This document shows, one piece after another, positions 1 to 8,772 of a DNA stretch of 64,000 nt. Under the pieces are notes generated by a model, which worked only from the letters and a program-made list of their open reading frames with translations, had not been told where the DNA came from and did no database searches. Both the position numbers and the translations under genes were made by a program. The stretch comes from Hymenobacter sp. BRD67 (GTDB lineage: Bacteria > Bacteroidota > Bacteroidia > Cytophagales > Hymenobacteraceae). The DNA is taken from contig NZ_CP053905.1 of assembly GCF_013256425.1 (NCBI RefSeq), forward strand, positions 1 to 64,000. The letters are read 5' to 3'. Numbering within the stretch: the stretch's first letter is position 1; each line of letters starts with the position of its first letter.

Positions 1-2884
1 AGGCGGTTCAAGTGGGCAAAACGCGCTGGCGAGAGCTGGGCCAGATGCTCCGGGAGCGCTGGCAGCCCCGCTGCTTGCTGACGTTGTAGGGCCAGCTGGG
101 CGTAGACCGTGTTCCAGACGACGACCACGTTGGTGACTACGTTGAGGCAGCGCACGACTTCCTGCTGGGCCTCTTCCTGTTTTTGGCGCAGCACCCGTCG
201 CCCCAAACCAGAGCCAGCTGCGTAGCGCGTGCAGCTGCTCGCCTTTGTTGAGTTGGGCGTGGATGCGCCGGCGCAGGGCCTGCGAGTGCAGGTAGCGCAG
301 GATGAAGGCCGTTTTGACCAGCCGCCCGTATTCCTGCAGCAGGTGGGTGAGGTGGTGCTGGCGGGGATAGGCCTGTAACTTGCTGATGAGCAGCGAGGCG
401 CTCACCCAGCCCGTTTTCAGCGAGCCGCCACGCGCAAGAGCTCGTCCCAGTGCTGGCGCACGTACGCGGGATTGAAATGAGCGGTAAAGTTGAGCGAAGG
501 GTAGCTCAACTCGCGGCCCTTGATGCGGCAGAGGCGCTGGTTGGCCAGGTCGCGCAGGCGGGGCGAGAATTGCAGGCCCAGCAAATCGAAGAGGGCAAAC
601 ACGATGTCGGTGTAGCCGTGCGTGTCGGTGGTGTGCTCGAGCAGGGGTAGTTCCGTCTCGTTACCCAGCACTTCGTCGAGCACATAAGTGGCATCACGCG
701 TGGTGGAGGAGATGGCCCGGCTGCCGAACTGGGCGTACTGGTCGGCCGTGTGGGTGTAAAAGGTCAGGCCCTGCCCGTAGCCAAAGTAGCGGGGAGGGCG
801 CGGGCGTTACGAATCTTGCCGCTGACGGGGAAGCGCTGGCCGTCAGAGGAGGAGAGCGTGCCCCCGCCCCAGTGCCGGGCCAGCCACTGGTGGTGCTGGT
901 GGTTGACCAGACGGGTGGTGGCGCGTTTGAGCGTGTCCTCGCGCAAGTAGTTGGCCGCCACCCAGCACAGGGACTGGTAGTCGAGGCCCGTGCTCTGGGC
1001 CATCTCGCGCAGGGAGATGTGGCAGGCATTGGCCAGCAGGGCCGCGTAGAGCAGGGCCTGGTGCTCCGGGGCGCGGGGCGTGGTTTGGTCAAGGCCGGTT
1101 AACTCGGCCGAGAAGCCCGTCCACTGGTCGACTTCCACCAGCACTTCTGTTAGCTCCGCCCGTGGCAGCGAAGCGGTCAGTAGCGCCCGCAGCTGCTCAA
1201 CTTCGGGGCTGAGTTCCTCCGCCCGCAGCGGGGTCACAACCAGTTCACCCTCCTCGTCAAGGCGGATGTCCTGGCCCTGAGCAAGTAAGCTTTCCAGCAG
1301 GGGCAGCTGTGCTTCAACTTCCTGCAAGCGCTCGTCCAGGCGATGGGCGCTCCCGAGCTGCGTCAGCAAGTCCGGCCGCTGGCGGGCCCATTCGGTGGGG
1401 AGAGTAAATAGGTGTCGAGCGACGCGTATTTGCGGGACGCATTGATGACCACGTCGCCGGCCCGCAGCCGCTCGCGCAGCGTGGCCAACACGCACAAGCC
1501 GTAGCGCACCCGCTGGGCGCGACCGTCTTGGTCGAAGACAAACGCCCGCCAGCTGGTGGGGATAAAGCCCGTCGCGGCCGTCTCGGGCAGCTTACGGCGC
1601 TGGCCCGTGTGCAGCTCGTTGATGAGGGTAAGCGCTTGGGCGAAGTCGTCGCCCGCAAACGCCTGCTCAAACGCTACCTGCTGTAAGAGGCTGCCCAGCA
1701 GCATATTCAGGCGGGCGGCCACGGGCAGCAGATAGTCCAGGTATGAGTGACGGGCCGGGCGGGCGAAGTCCGCCACGGCGGTGAGCGCGGCTTGCAGCTG
1801 CTCGCGCGGCACCTGGGCGTAAATCTGTTCCCGCAACGCCTCGTTCGGCACGTGCTCCTCGTCCATCACCAGGCCGACGGCCTGCCCGAGCGTGCGCAGG
1901 GCCTGGTCTTTGGCCCGGGCGTGCGCCAGCTGGTCATCCTGCAGCGCCCGGCGGGCGCGGGCCACGGCGTGCTCCCAGTGTTCGTCCACCATTTTGAGCA
2001 CCACATCTGTCAAGTCGCGGTAGGCCTCGCGGCACGCGGCCACCAGCAGCGGATGGCGCTTGGCCGGCGCGAAGCGCTGGAGCACTTGGTTGGTTTTGTT
2101 GCGGGCGGTGTGGGCCAGCCGCTTCTGGCGGTTGGGGTGCAGGTCGTCCGCTTGCCAACCTGGCACGCCGAGCTGGTCGAGGTACGCCAGCTTACCCAGC
2201 GTCTGCTGAATGCTGGTCGCCGAGCTGCTGGTCGGGGGTTGGTGCAACCAGGTATGCCGGCACAGACCCAGCGCGGGTCGACCACCAGCAGCGCATCGAG
2301 TTGGGTCACGACTTCGGGGTAAGCAGCACGAGGAGCCGACGGTAGGTCTCGGCCTGGGCCCGTTCGGCCAGGGCCCCGACCAGCCGCTCCAGCTCCACGA
2401 TGCCGGGCCGCAGGATGCCGTGCTGGCGCAGGTGGCCCAAGGCCAGGGTGAGCAGCAGGCGCTCGTTGTCGTGCTCCAGGGCTCGTTCGACCAGCCACGC
2501 TTCGAGCCACGGCGCGTCCAGCACGGGCTGCCAGCGGCGTACCTGCAAATGGCCCAGCAATACGCGCAGGTGCTCGGTCAGAGTTGCTTCGCGCTCGCCG
2601 TAGACCTGGAACAGCGCCGGGTCGAGCGCCAGTTGCCGGGCCACGAACTGCACCAGGCTATCGGGCACCTGCCGGTACCACTCTGGCGGCAGGTACCCCA
2701 GCAGCCGCAGTACGCCCAGCTGCACGGCGAAGCCGAGGCGGTTACTGCCCCGGCGCTGCTGCGCGACCAGTTGCTGGTCGGTGGGGGTGAGCCAGCAGCT
2801 GGCCTGCAGGTCTTCCTCGCGCAGGTCGGCGGGCAGGGTTTGGTAGCGCTGGCGCTCCAGAGCGGTGAGAAAGTCGGCGGGCAT
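1..2884 (-). CDS. tnpA: Tn3-family transposase (frameshifted, 3' end beyond window)
   Basis: Replicative transposase of a Tn3-family element. Reading from 2884 leftward, the first about 190 residues (2884-2306) look like the DUF4158 N-terminal domain (start MPADFLTALERQRYQ). A middle region follows in another frame (2247-1363), and the DDE_Tnp_Tn3 catalytic part (SSDGQRFPVSGK near 830, ELPLLEHTTDTHGYTD near 620) continues to the left edge. The frame changes near 2310, 1380, 790, 690 and 420, so no single open reading frame covers the gene. The C-terminus is outside the window. It is divergent from the resolvase at 3052. The family is clear; whether the frameshifts are real mutations or base-calling errors cannot be settled from the sequence alone. 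Confidence 0.85.
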
Positions 2885-2918
2885 GGGCAGGAGGGAGTGG
2901 TAAACAAACGCCCCTTTT

Positions 2919-3034
2919 CCGGTACCACCCCGACGCCTGAAAAAGCAGGTGCCTAATCCAGTAAATGGCGGTACCCGAAACTGGTTTCCGCAATCAAGAT
3001 ACCGTAAATTCGCATTTCGCCTCTTTCCGGTACC
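2919..3034. other. Probable res site between divergent tnpA and tnpR
   Basis: The 167-bp gap between the divergent transposase and resolvase genes holds three copies of CGGTACC (2920-2926, 2969-2975, 3028-3034). Two of them sit in the longer context TTTCCGGTACCA. In Tn3-family elements the divergent tnpA-tnpR gap normally contains the resolution site and both promoters, with three resolvase subsites. The repeat spacing of roughly 50-60 bp fits that, but the exact subsites and crossover point cannot be assigned by eye. Confidence 0.4.
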
Positions 3035-3051
3035 AGTTATCCCTTTTCACC

Positions 3052-3681
3052 ATGAAGAAACTCGGCTACGCCCGCGTCAGCACCCAGGAGCAGGTGCTCG
3101 ACCTGCAACTCGACGCCCTGCGCCAGGCCGGCTGCGACGATGTATACACCGATACCGTCTCCGGCATACAGGCCCACAAACCGAACTGGGAAAAACTGCT
3201 GGCCTACGCCCGCACCGGCGACACCGTCGTTATCTGGCGGCTCGACCGGCTGGGCCGCTCCACCAAGCACCTGATTGAGGTGGTCGAGGACCTGAGTCGC
3301 CGCGGGCTGCACCTGATTTCCTTGCAGGACCCCATCGATACGACCTCGCCGGGTGGCCAGCTCGTGTTCCAGATTTTCTGCGCCCTGGCTGAGCACGAGC
3401 GCAATGTGCTGGTGCAGCGCACCCGCGCCGGGCTCCAGGCGGCGCGCGCCCGGGGCCGCCAGGGCGGCCGGCCCCCGGGCCTGGCCCCGCGCTACCAGAA
3501 AGTGGCCCCCGCCGTCAAGGAACTCTACGAGGCCGGCCAGCAGTCCACCCGCCAACTCATGGACTACTTCCAGATTGGCTCCCGCCGCACCCTCTACAAA
3601 ATCCTGCGCTTCGCCGGCTGCCAGATTAACGAGAAAGCCATGGTGCCTACTGCAAAAGCAGTCGACAAGGCCTTACCGTAA
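3052..3681 (+). CDS. tnpR: Serine resolvase/invertase of the Tn3-family element
   Basis: Site-specific serine recombinase that would resolve cointegrates made by the adjacent transposase. The protein has 209 residues from ATG 3052 (MKKLGYARVSTQEQ). The catalytic serine is Ser10 in YARVST, followed by the resolvase signature RLDRLGRS and the HERNVLVQRTRAGLQAAR helix. A C-terminal helix-turn-helix region follows (about residues 150-190, with ARGRQGGRPPG before it). An in-frame ATG lies 87 nt upstream, but the family's N-terminus starts at MKKLGYARVS, so 3052 is chosen. The gene is intact and about the usual length for a resolvase. Confidence 0.9.
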   Translation: MKKLGYARVSTQEQVLDLQLDALRQAGCDDVYTDTVSGIQAHKPNWEKLLAYARTGDTVVIWRLDRLGRSTKHLIEVVEDLSRRGLHLISLQDPIDTTSPGGQLVFQIFCALAEHERNVLVQRTRAGLQAARARGRQGGRPPGLAPRYQKVAPAVKELYEAGQQSTRQLMDYFQIGSRRTLYKILRFAGCQINEKAMVPTAKAVDKALP

Positions 3682-3870
3682 TTCTTTGTCCAGTTACTAA
3701 CGCAACCCTACACGGCTCCCATTGGTCGCCACCATCCCACACTGCCACGAACAGAAGAGAGCGCCACAGTAGCCAAAGAAACAACTGCTACGGCCAGAAT
3801 CAGCAGCTACCTGAAATGCAAACCAAAAATGGGAACAAAAGGGAGAAAATACACCCTTCGTGCCAGTAAA

Positions 3871-3950
3871 AGATGTAAAAAATGCTTAAATAAAATTGTA
3901 TTTTATGCAACATTAAAGAGCCAAAGCGCGTTTAACTAGTATAAGAAAGC
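3871..3950 (+). promoter_or_regulatory. Duplicated upstream leader, copy 1 (probable promoter)
   Basis: An AT-rich segment starting AGATGTAAAAAATGCTTAAA and continuing through TTTTATGCAACATTA lies just ahead of the gene at 3974. A near-identical copy lies at 5180-5258, ahead of the gene at 5281. Conservation of a non-coding block in front of two unrelated genes implies a shared promoter or regulatory site. A motif similar to TAnnnnTA (ACTAGTATAAG) sits about 35 nt before the start codon. Confidence 0.55.
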
Positions 3951-3973
3951 AGCACAAAAACAAGTCGTTAGCT

Positions 3974-5017
3974 ATGAAAACCGCCGCCCAAGACCTCGCC
4001 CAGCTTCGCAAGTTTTTTACCAACGATGCCCGCCAGGTGCGGGTGGCAGGAGTCGCTGACTCGGTGGCTGCCGGCTACGTGCGCCACTACGGCAGCCAGT
4101 TTTCCTACGCCGTTTTTTACGGCAAGCAGTCAAAGCCCGCCAAGCATTACAGCGCCAAAGACGAGGCACAGGCCGAGCAGCGCATCATCGAAGCCCTGAC
4201 CCAGGCCGGTAAAATGGCTGAGCGCAAAGCCGAAGACCGCCAAAAGGGCCGCGCCCCGTTCACGGACCGGCTGGAAGGCGAAACCCTGTACCGCAGCTAC
4301 ACCACGGCCGGCACTGCGCAGCTTATCCGCGAGGCCCTGAAAAAGGCATTCCCCACCGTGAAGTTCAGCGTTACTTCGTCCTCTTTTGCCAACGGTTCCA
4401 GCGTCGATATTGCCTACACCGACGGGCCGAGCAGCAAGCAGGTCGAGCGGGTGTATGCCCCCTTTAGCAGTGGCCACTTCAACAGCCAGGAGGATTTGTA
4501 CGAGTACCACCAAGAGCCCACGGCCATCAACGAGGCGGGCCAACTGGCCCGCGTGAGCTACGGAGCCAAGTACATCAGCGACCGCCGCAGCTACTCGCCA
4601 GCTTACGGGTTTTTCCTTAACGTGCTGGACCTACGCCAAGCCCCGGCGCTGGCTGACCAGTTCGCCGCATTCGACAAGTGGCACAGCAGCCAGCGCTACC
4701 ACATGCAAACGAGTTGGGGCGAGCACGCCGGCACCTACTCTGTGAGCAGCGACAGCAGCCACGGCGACCTGGAGCGCTTCGCGGAATCCCTGAGTGCGCA
4801 GGGCTACGCCGTGAGCTTCAGCAAAATAGGCGACGAGCTGACTTTAAGCACCAGCAGCGCCAACAACTCCCAGGCCGCGCCGGTAGCTGAGCCGGTGGCC
4901 GAAATGGACGAAACCGACCGCCAGTATTACGCCGCCGAAATGCAGTGGCTGGCCGATGCCGGCCAGGACAGCACCGACCGCGAATTTGAGGCCGCCGAGC
5001 GGAGCTGGCTGGTCTAA
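3974..5017 (+). CDS. LPD29-domain plasmid protein
   Basis: The protein has 347 residues and is intact. Residues about 110-165 (IREALKKAFPTVKFSVTSSS, then VDIAYTDGPSSKQVE) resemble the large polyvalent protein associated domain 29 (LPD29). This domain occurs in proteins of phages, plasmids and conjugative elements, and its biochemical role is not established. The N-terminal part (KKFF-like start, YGKQSKPAKHYSAKDEAQAEQRI) is basic and predicted helical. The C-terminal 40 residues are acidic. The gene is preceded by the duplicated leader at 3871-3950 and followed by a GC-rich hairpin. The domain match is by eye and the function is unknown. Confidence 0.6.
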   Translation: MKTAAQDLAQLRKFFTNDARQVRVAGVADSVAAGYVRHYGSQFSYAVFYGKQSKPAKHYSAKDEAQAEQRIIEALTQAGKMAERKAEDRQKGRAPFTDRLEGETLYRSYTTAGTAQLIREALKKAFPTVKFSVTSSSFANGSSVDIAYTDGPSSKQVERVYAPFSSGHFNSQEDLYEYHQEPTAINEAGQLARVSYGAKYISDRRSYSPAYGFFLNVLDLRQAPALADQFAAFDKWHSSQRYHMQTSWGEHAGTYSVSSDSSHGDLERFAESLSAQGYAVSFSKIGDELTLSTSSANNSQAAPVAEPVAEMDETDRQYYAAEMQWLADAGQDSTDREFEAAERSWLV

Positions 5018-5024
5018 AACCTCG

Positions 5025-5039
5025 CCCCCCTTCGGGGGG
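5025..5039 (+). terminator. GC-rich hairpin after the LPD29 gene
   Basis: C6-TTC-G6 forms a perfect hairpin 8 nt after the stop codon at 5017. No T-run follows, so intrinsic termination would be weak. It could be an mRNA-stabilising 3' hairpin. Confidence 0.4.
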
Positions 5040-5079
5040 TAGGGGTCCGGGGACCGGAAGCCGAGAATAGGAGGGATTT

Positions 5080-5138
5080 TCAATTGCAAAACCATCCTGA
5101 TAGGCCGGCTACACCTCGGTTTTTTGCAATTGTAGAAA
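5080..5138. promoter_or_regulatory. Pair of CAATTG palindromes (shared operator motif)
   Basis: Two copies of the core motif, TTTTCAATTGCAAAAC (5078-5092) and TTTTTTGCAATTGTAGAAAA (5119-5138), lie about 40 bp apart in the gap before the gene at 5281. The same core TTTTGCAATTG recurs at 23460-23490 and at 47260-47311. CAATTG is itself palindromic, so each copy can bind a dimer. This is probably an operator for a regulator encoded on the element. Confidence 0.45.
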
Positions 5139-5179
5139 AGAGAACGAAAGGGAAAAAGCCGCCATTTCTACCCATCAAA

Positions 5180-5258
5180 AGATGTAAAAAATGCTTAAAT
5201 AAATTTGTATTTTATGCAACATTATCGCAGTATTTTGTGTTTAAATAGTATCAGCAGC
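5180..5258 (+). promoter_or_regulatory. Duplicated upstream leader, copy 2 (probable promoter)
   Basis: This segment repeats the block at 3871-3950: AGATGTAAAAAATGCTTAAA, then TTGTATTTTATGCAACATTA, then TTTAAATAGTATCAGCAGCAC against TTTAACTAGTATAAGAAAGC. It lies 25 nt ahead of the gene at 5281. The two copies differ by a few substitutions and small indels, so the repeat is old enough to have diverged but is still recognisable. Confidence 0.55.
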
Positions 5259-5280
5259 ACCTGCAAAAGCCCTTTTAATC

Positions 5281-5637
5281 ATGAACACCACCCCCAGCCC
5301 AAAGCCCGCAATTGTAGCCGAAGCCTACACCATCCTGATGCAGCTAGGCGGCAATAAATTTCTGGTGATGACCGGAGCCAATAAGCTCCTGGCGGCGGGC
5401 CGCACGGAGCACAACCCAAACCCCTGGCTGCGCATGGATTTGCGGAAAAACCAGGCTGGCGTCAACCGCCTGAAAATTACGCTCATGCCTACGGACACCT
5501 ACACCGTGGAATTTTACCGGCAGGTGCTCGTCGATTGGGTACCGGTAATAAGCCACCAGCAGACGTTTGAAATGGTGTACGGCGAGGATTTACCCGGCCT
5601 CTTTACTTCCGTTACCGGCTACGATACCCACCTCTAG
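5281..5637 (+). CDS. Small plasmid/phage-type hypothetical protein
   Basis: The protein has 118 residues and is intact. It contains QLGGNKFLVMTGANKLLAAG, followed by LRMDLRKNQAGVNRLKITLMPTD and a predicted beta strand rich in hydrophobic residues. The GGNKFxxMTGA pattern is familiar from short uncharacterised proteins of phages and plasmids, but no function is known to me. The duplicated leader lies directly upstream, which suggests co-regulation with the LPD29 gene. No membrane segment or signal peptide is visible. Confidence 0.6.
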   Translation: MNTTPSPKPAIVAEAYTILMQLGGNKFLVMTGANKLLAAGRTEHNPNPWLRMDLRKNQAGVNRLKITLMPTDTYTVEFYRQVLVDWVPVISHQQTFEMVYGEDLPGLFTSVTGYDTHL

Positions 5638-5677
5638 GGCGCAGATTTAACGCTTTTTAGTCATTAACCCCCATCCC

Positions 5678-6075
5678 ATGCCAGCCCCCCGAGCCCTGAC
5701 AATTGACCTGGAAGGTCAGCAGGTCAGGGTGTACCGCAACCTGAAAAACGGGCTCTTTTCGGTGCAGTTCGGGGGCTGGTCGTGGCCCACCTGGCCACGG
5801 TGCAGCTGCGTGGGGTGCTATTCAAAGTGAGCGAGCGCGCCCGCCAGCGGATGCTGGCCCAGCGCCAGCGCAACGTGCACGCCTACGCCATCGGCACGTT
5901 TACCACGGCCGCGCAGCCCCTGGCCACCGAGCTAATCAGCTACAACCCCTACACCGCCGGCCATTTTTTCTGCGTCGGGAGCCAGGCTCCGATTCACCGC
6001 ACCCCGGCCGTTGTGCTTTGCAATGGCAAAGCCTACGTGCTCCCAAATCGCCAACAAGATGAAAAAAGCCAGTGA
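5678..6075 (+). CDS. Plasmid/phage-type hypothetical protein (one frameshift)
   Basis: The reading frame starts at ATG 5678 (MPAPRALTIDLEGQQVRVYR, then NLKNGLFSVQ) and must shift near 5776-5782 to continue as VVAHLATVQLRGVLFKVSER to the stop at 6075. The combined product of about 130 residues matches a widespread uncharacterised family with the order VYRNL...SV, VVAH, VxF-V...RxRxxRKNVHAY and SYNPY. Here the later motifs read QRNVHAYAIGTF and ISYNPYTAGHF. The 3' end overlaps the next gene by 17 nt. Function is unknown. The frameshift is a single base and may be a sequencing error. Confidence 0.6.
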
Positions 6076-6349
6076 GGCCCCCACCATCCAAAGCCCGACG
6101 TGGAACCAGTATCGCAACCAGGTTATCACCGCGATTACCGACGTGGAAGTACTCATGCAGCAATTGGGCAAAGGCCTCAATGCCGAAGGGCTGACCGAGG
6201 AGGTGGCCGGGCAACTGGGACTGGAAATTGACACCCCAGCGGCCTACGACGCGCTGCTTACGCTGGTGCGGGCTACCCGCCGCATTGCCCAGGAAGGCCT
6301 GCGCCGCACCCGCGAGGACCAGGGCGGCCAGTACGCTTTATTTCTCTAA
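6059..6349 (+). CDS. Small hypothetical protein
   Basis: The protein has 96 residues from ATG 6059 (MKKASEAPTIQSPTWNQYRN). This start overlaps the end of the preceding gene by 17 nt; an earlier in-frame ATG at 6011 would lie deep inside that gene. The protein is predicted to be mostly helical (QVITAITDVEVLMQQLGKGL) and has no recognisable motif. It is part of a run of short same-strand genes. Confidence 0.5.
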   Translation: MKKASEAPTIQSPTWNQYRNQVITAITDVEVLMQQLGKGLNAEGLTEEVAGQLGLEIDTPAAYDALLTLVRATRRIAQEGLRRTREDQGGQYALFL

Positions 6350-6366
6350 GAATCCCTACTTACCCG

Positions 6367-6707
6367 ATGGAAAAACCCCTGATTTAGTTGTTGGCGAGGC
6401 CGTGTTTTATGCGCGGGAGCAGGCGCTGGGCCTCATTTACGAGACGTACACTTTCGTCGATGGGCCGAGTGCCCGCCCCGGCGTGAGCCTGCTGCTGAGT
6501 GACGGGCGCGACCTGGGCGGCTTCAGCGCGCAGGAGGCCGACCGGTTTTTGCAGCCCCTCGGCGCTACCGGCCTCACCTACCAGTTCGTCAGCGTGGGCC
6601 AGCTGGCCGCCGACTACCGGCGCGGGCTTTTTGGCGAGGCCTTTCACTGCGCCCAGGTGCTGCACATTGCCCAAACGCTGGCCAGCACCCCGGCCCGAGG
6701 TGAGTAG
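6367..6707 (+). CDS. Hypothetical protein (frameshift in an A-run at the start)
   Basis: ATG 6367 begins ATGGAAAAACCCC and reaches a stop after six codons. One additional A in the A5 run would join it to the long frame TPDLVVGEAVFYAREQALGL, which ends at 6707. The product would be about 113 residues, with no motif I recognise. This is a clear case of a homopolymer undercall giving an apparently broken gene. Confidence 0.5.
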
Positions 6708-6733
6708 CTTTTCCCCTCTTGTTTCTTCTCGCT

Positions 6734-7095
6734 ATGACCTCGACCAATCAGAATACCCCAAATACCCGCGTTTTCTCCCCTCAGCTGGCTTATCTGGCCG
6801 TGGAGCGGCAACCGGCCGACGAAACCGAGGCGCAGCGTCTGACGCGGCTACGGCAGCTTATTCAGGCCGCGCCCGACGTGGCCGACGTGGCCGACCTGCG
6901 CGATTTCGCCCCGGCGGCCCGCGAGGTGATGGGGCAGGGCTACGCCATCCACTGCGGCAGCAGCCACGTCTGGCTAAAGCGCCACGACCAGCCCGAGCGC
7001 CTGGCCATCATTGCCGACCGCTACATCACCCGCTACCGCGAGTGGGACGCGCCGGCCCGACGCTGGCCGAGGCCAGCCCTGAATATGACTTATAA
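6734..7095 (+). CDS. Hypothetical protein (frameshift near the 3' end)
   Basis: From ATG 6734 (MTSTNQNTPNTRVFSPQLAY) the frame is good to about 7060 (YITRYREWDAPA). A one-base shift then gives PTLAEASPEYDL and a stop at 7095. The product is about 120 residues and contains EVMGQGYAIHCGSSHVWLKR and PERLAIIADRYITRYREW. Function is unknown. It lies in the same-strand run of accessory genes. Confidence 0.5.
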
Positions 7096-7142
7096 AAAGT
7101 GGTTTTTCAGCCGTAAAATTGTCCTTCGCTTTCCCTTGCCCC

Positions 7143-7635
7143 ATGCACAACTTTCAGAGCCTGACGAAAAAAGACTGGGTAGCCGACTACGGCTTTCGCA
7201 AAGCCCTCGCTGCCGACCCCGGCACGATGAAGTTTGCCGGGCAGGTGGTGGGGCGGGGCGCCGGACATCGTGGAGTACTGGCAGCGCGAGAAAAGCCACT
7301 ACCCCCTGTGGGAGCTGCTGCTCTACATGGGCGGCCACACCGCGCCCCAGACACTGGCTTACTTCGACCTGCCGGCCGATACCGTGGAGTTCGTGCGCTG
7401 GGTCTACAACGAGGTTTCGCACGAGGAGCGGGAGCGGGTCGAGGAGATGGTGCAGGGCTTCGCCAGCGGCTTCGACCAGATGAATTTCTTTCCCTACGCC
7501 GAGCTGTATGCGGTCTGGCAGCGCACGGAGGAGCGGGCGGCCCGCGACGGCAACGTACTGGTCTACCTCGACCGCATCACCGAGCCCGATGGCGAGGAGA
7601 TTCTCCGCTACCGGGCACCCAGCTTTTTCGAGTAG
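7143..7635 (+). CDS. Hypothetical protein (one frameshift)
   Basis: It starts at ATG 7143 (MHNFQSLTKKDWVADYGFRK). The frame must shift near 7250, in a G-rich stretch, to continue as APDIVEYWQREKSHYPLWEL to the stop at 7635. The product of about 163 residues is acidic, with many aromatic residues. No family is recognised. Confidence 0.5.
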
Positions 7636-7717
7636 AAGAAACCACGCAGCCCGCCGGCCGTAATGTTGCTAAAAATACATGATTTTTAAGCCCCATTGCT
7701 ACCTGGCTTTCTGCGAA

Positions 7718-7990
7718 ATGACTACTAAAAAGCTTCCTTTTGATACTTTGGCCGAGCTTATCCACTCGCTGGGTGAGCGTGGCAAAACGGCTAAGGCGCT
7801 GGAAATTAACCCGCGCACCCTCGTTACCCGGATGCAGGAGCCGGCCACGTTCACCGTGGGCGAGCTGCTGAAGGTGGCCAAGCTCGCTGGCGTGGACTTG
7901 GCGGTGGTCGCCGGCCTGGCGGAAAACCAAATTAACAATCCGATTGAGCCGCCCGCGCCTGTATTGGGCCGGCCAGTCCGCCAGCATTAG
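7718..7990 (+). CDS. Small HTH-like protein
   Basis: The protein has 90 residues from ATG 7718 (MTTKKLPFDTLAELIHSLGE). The segment GKTAKALEINPRTLVTRMQE followed by FTVGELLKVAKLAGVD looks like a compact helix-turn-helix of the Cro/XRE type. It could be a DNA-binding regulator. An earlier in-frame ATG at 7679 is possible. The identification is weak, as only the helix pattern supports it. Confidence 0.45.
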   Translation: MTTKKLPFDTLAELIHSLGERGKTAKALEINPRTLVTRMQEPATFTVGELLKVAKLAGVDLAVVAGLAENQINNPIEPPAPVLGRPVRQH

Positions 7991-7997
7991 CCATCCC

Positions 7998-8258
7998 ATG
8001 AGCAGCCTGCCCGAGTATATACCTGCCGTCGGCATCCGGGCAATGCTCTACCAGATGGCCGAGCTGCTGCTACGCTACCCCGACGAAGCCCAACGCGTGG
8101 CCGCTGCCGAGGCGCTACCCGCGCCGAACCCCTTCCTGGCCGAAGCGCCCGACCTGACCACCGTGGCCGAATGGCTACAATTCACTGGTGAGGACGTGAG
8201 CGCCGACGAGCTGCGCGAGCGGTTCCAGCGCCAGGGGTGGCTGGTGCGCCAACTTTAA
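7998..8258 (+). CDS. Small hypothetical protein
   Basis: The protein has 86 residues from ATG 7998, 8 nt after the previous stop. It is acidic and predicted helical (MLYQMAELLLRYPDEAQRVA, then VSADELRERFQRQGWLVRQL). No family is recognised. The close spacing suggests cotranscription with the HTH-like gene upstream. Confidence 0.45.
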   Translation: MSSLPEYIPAVGIRAMLYQMAELLLRYPDEAQRVAAAEALPAPNPFLAEAPDLTTVAEWLQFTGEDVSADELRERFQRQGWLVRQL

Positions 8259-8416
8259 AAGCCCACTATCCGGCGAAGCGCCACCCTGCTGCGTAAGGCT
8301 AGGCAGCGGAAGGCGGCCATATGAACCCGGTGGGAACACATGCTGGCTGCTACTGACCACTGGCTTGGGTATTCTCGGCTACGCCGGCTACCCGTCTAAC
8401 CTGCCCAGGCCCACCC

Positions 8417-8686
8417 GTGAAATTCCCCGCTCGCCGCCGCCAGCCCCTGGCGCTGCCGGTGTTACCGCCCCTGCCCCTCGATGCGATGGGCCTGGCCCTT
8501 CAGGCGGCCGGCCACCGCGGCGACGAGCTGCTCGGTCCCGCCCTGCGCCAGCTGGACGAGCGCAACAGGCTCAGCCAGCGCTTCGCCATCGGCTTGATGA
8601 CGGTGGCCGTGACTACCGTCTGGGTTTTGCACTGGCTGCACCCCGAGTGGACGTTCCACGCGCTGGCCGCGTCAATTTTCAAGTAG
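8417..8686 (+). CDS. Small protein with one membrane segment
   Basis: The protein has 89 residues from GTG 8417 (MKFPARRRQPLALPVLPPLP). A basic N-terminus is followed by a helical region (DELLGPALRQLDERNRLSQR) and a hydrophobic segment FAIGLMTVAVTTVWVLHWL near residues 61-79, a likely membrane helix. It is not similar to a family I know. The start codon is uncertain. Confidence 0.35.
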   Translation: MKFPARRRQPLALPVLPPLPLDAMGLALQAAGHRGDELLGPALRQLDERNRLSQRFAIGLMTVAVTTVWVLHWLHPEWTFHALAASIFK

Positions 8687-8772
8687 TAGCTGCGGGAGTT
8701 ACTAGCCAGCCCCTTACCGGGCGAGGCTGCCAAGCAGTGTGAGTTATTTCAAGCGTACCAAGCCCCAATATT

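Noticed and set aside
5025..5039. Strong rho-independent terminator
   Set aside because: The stem is perfect but no T-run follows, so it is listed only as a hairpin with low confidence.
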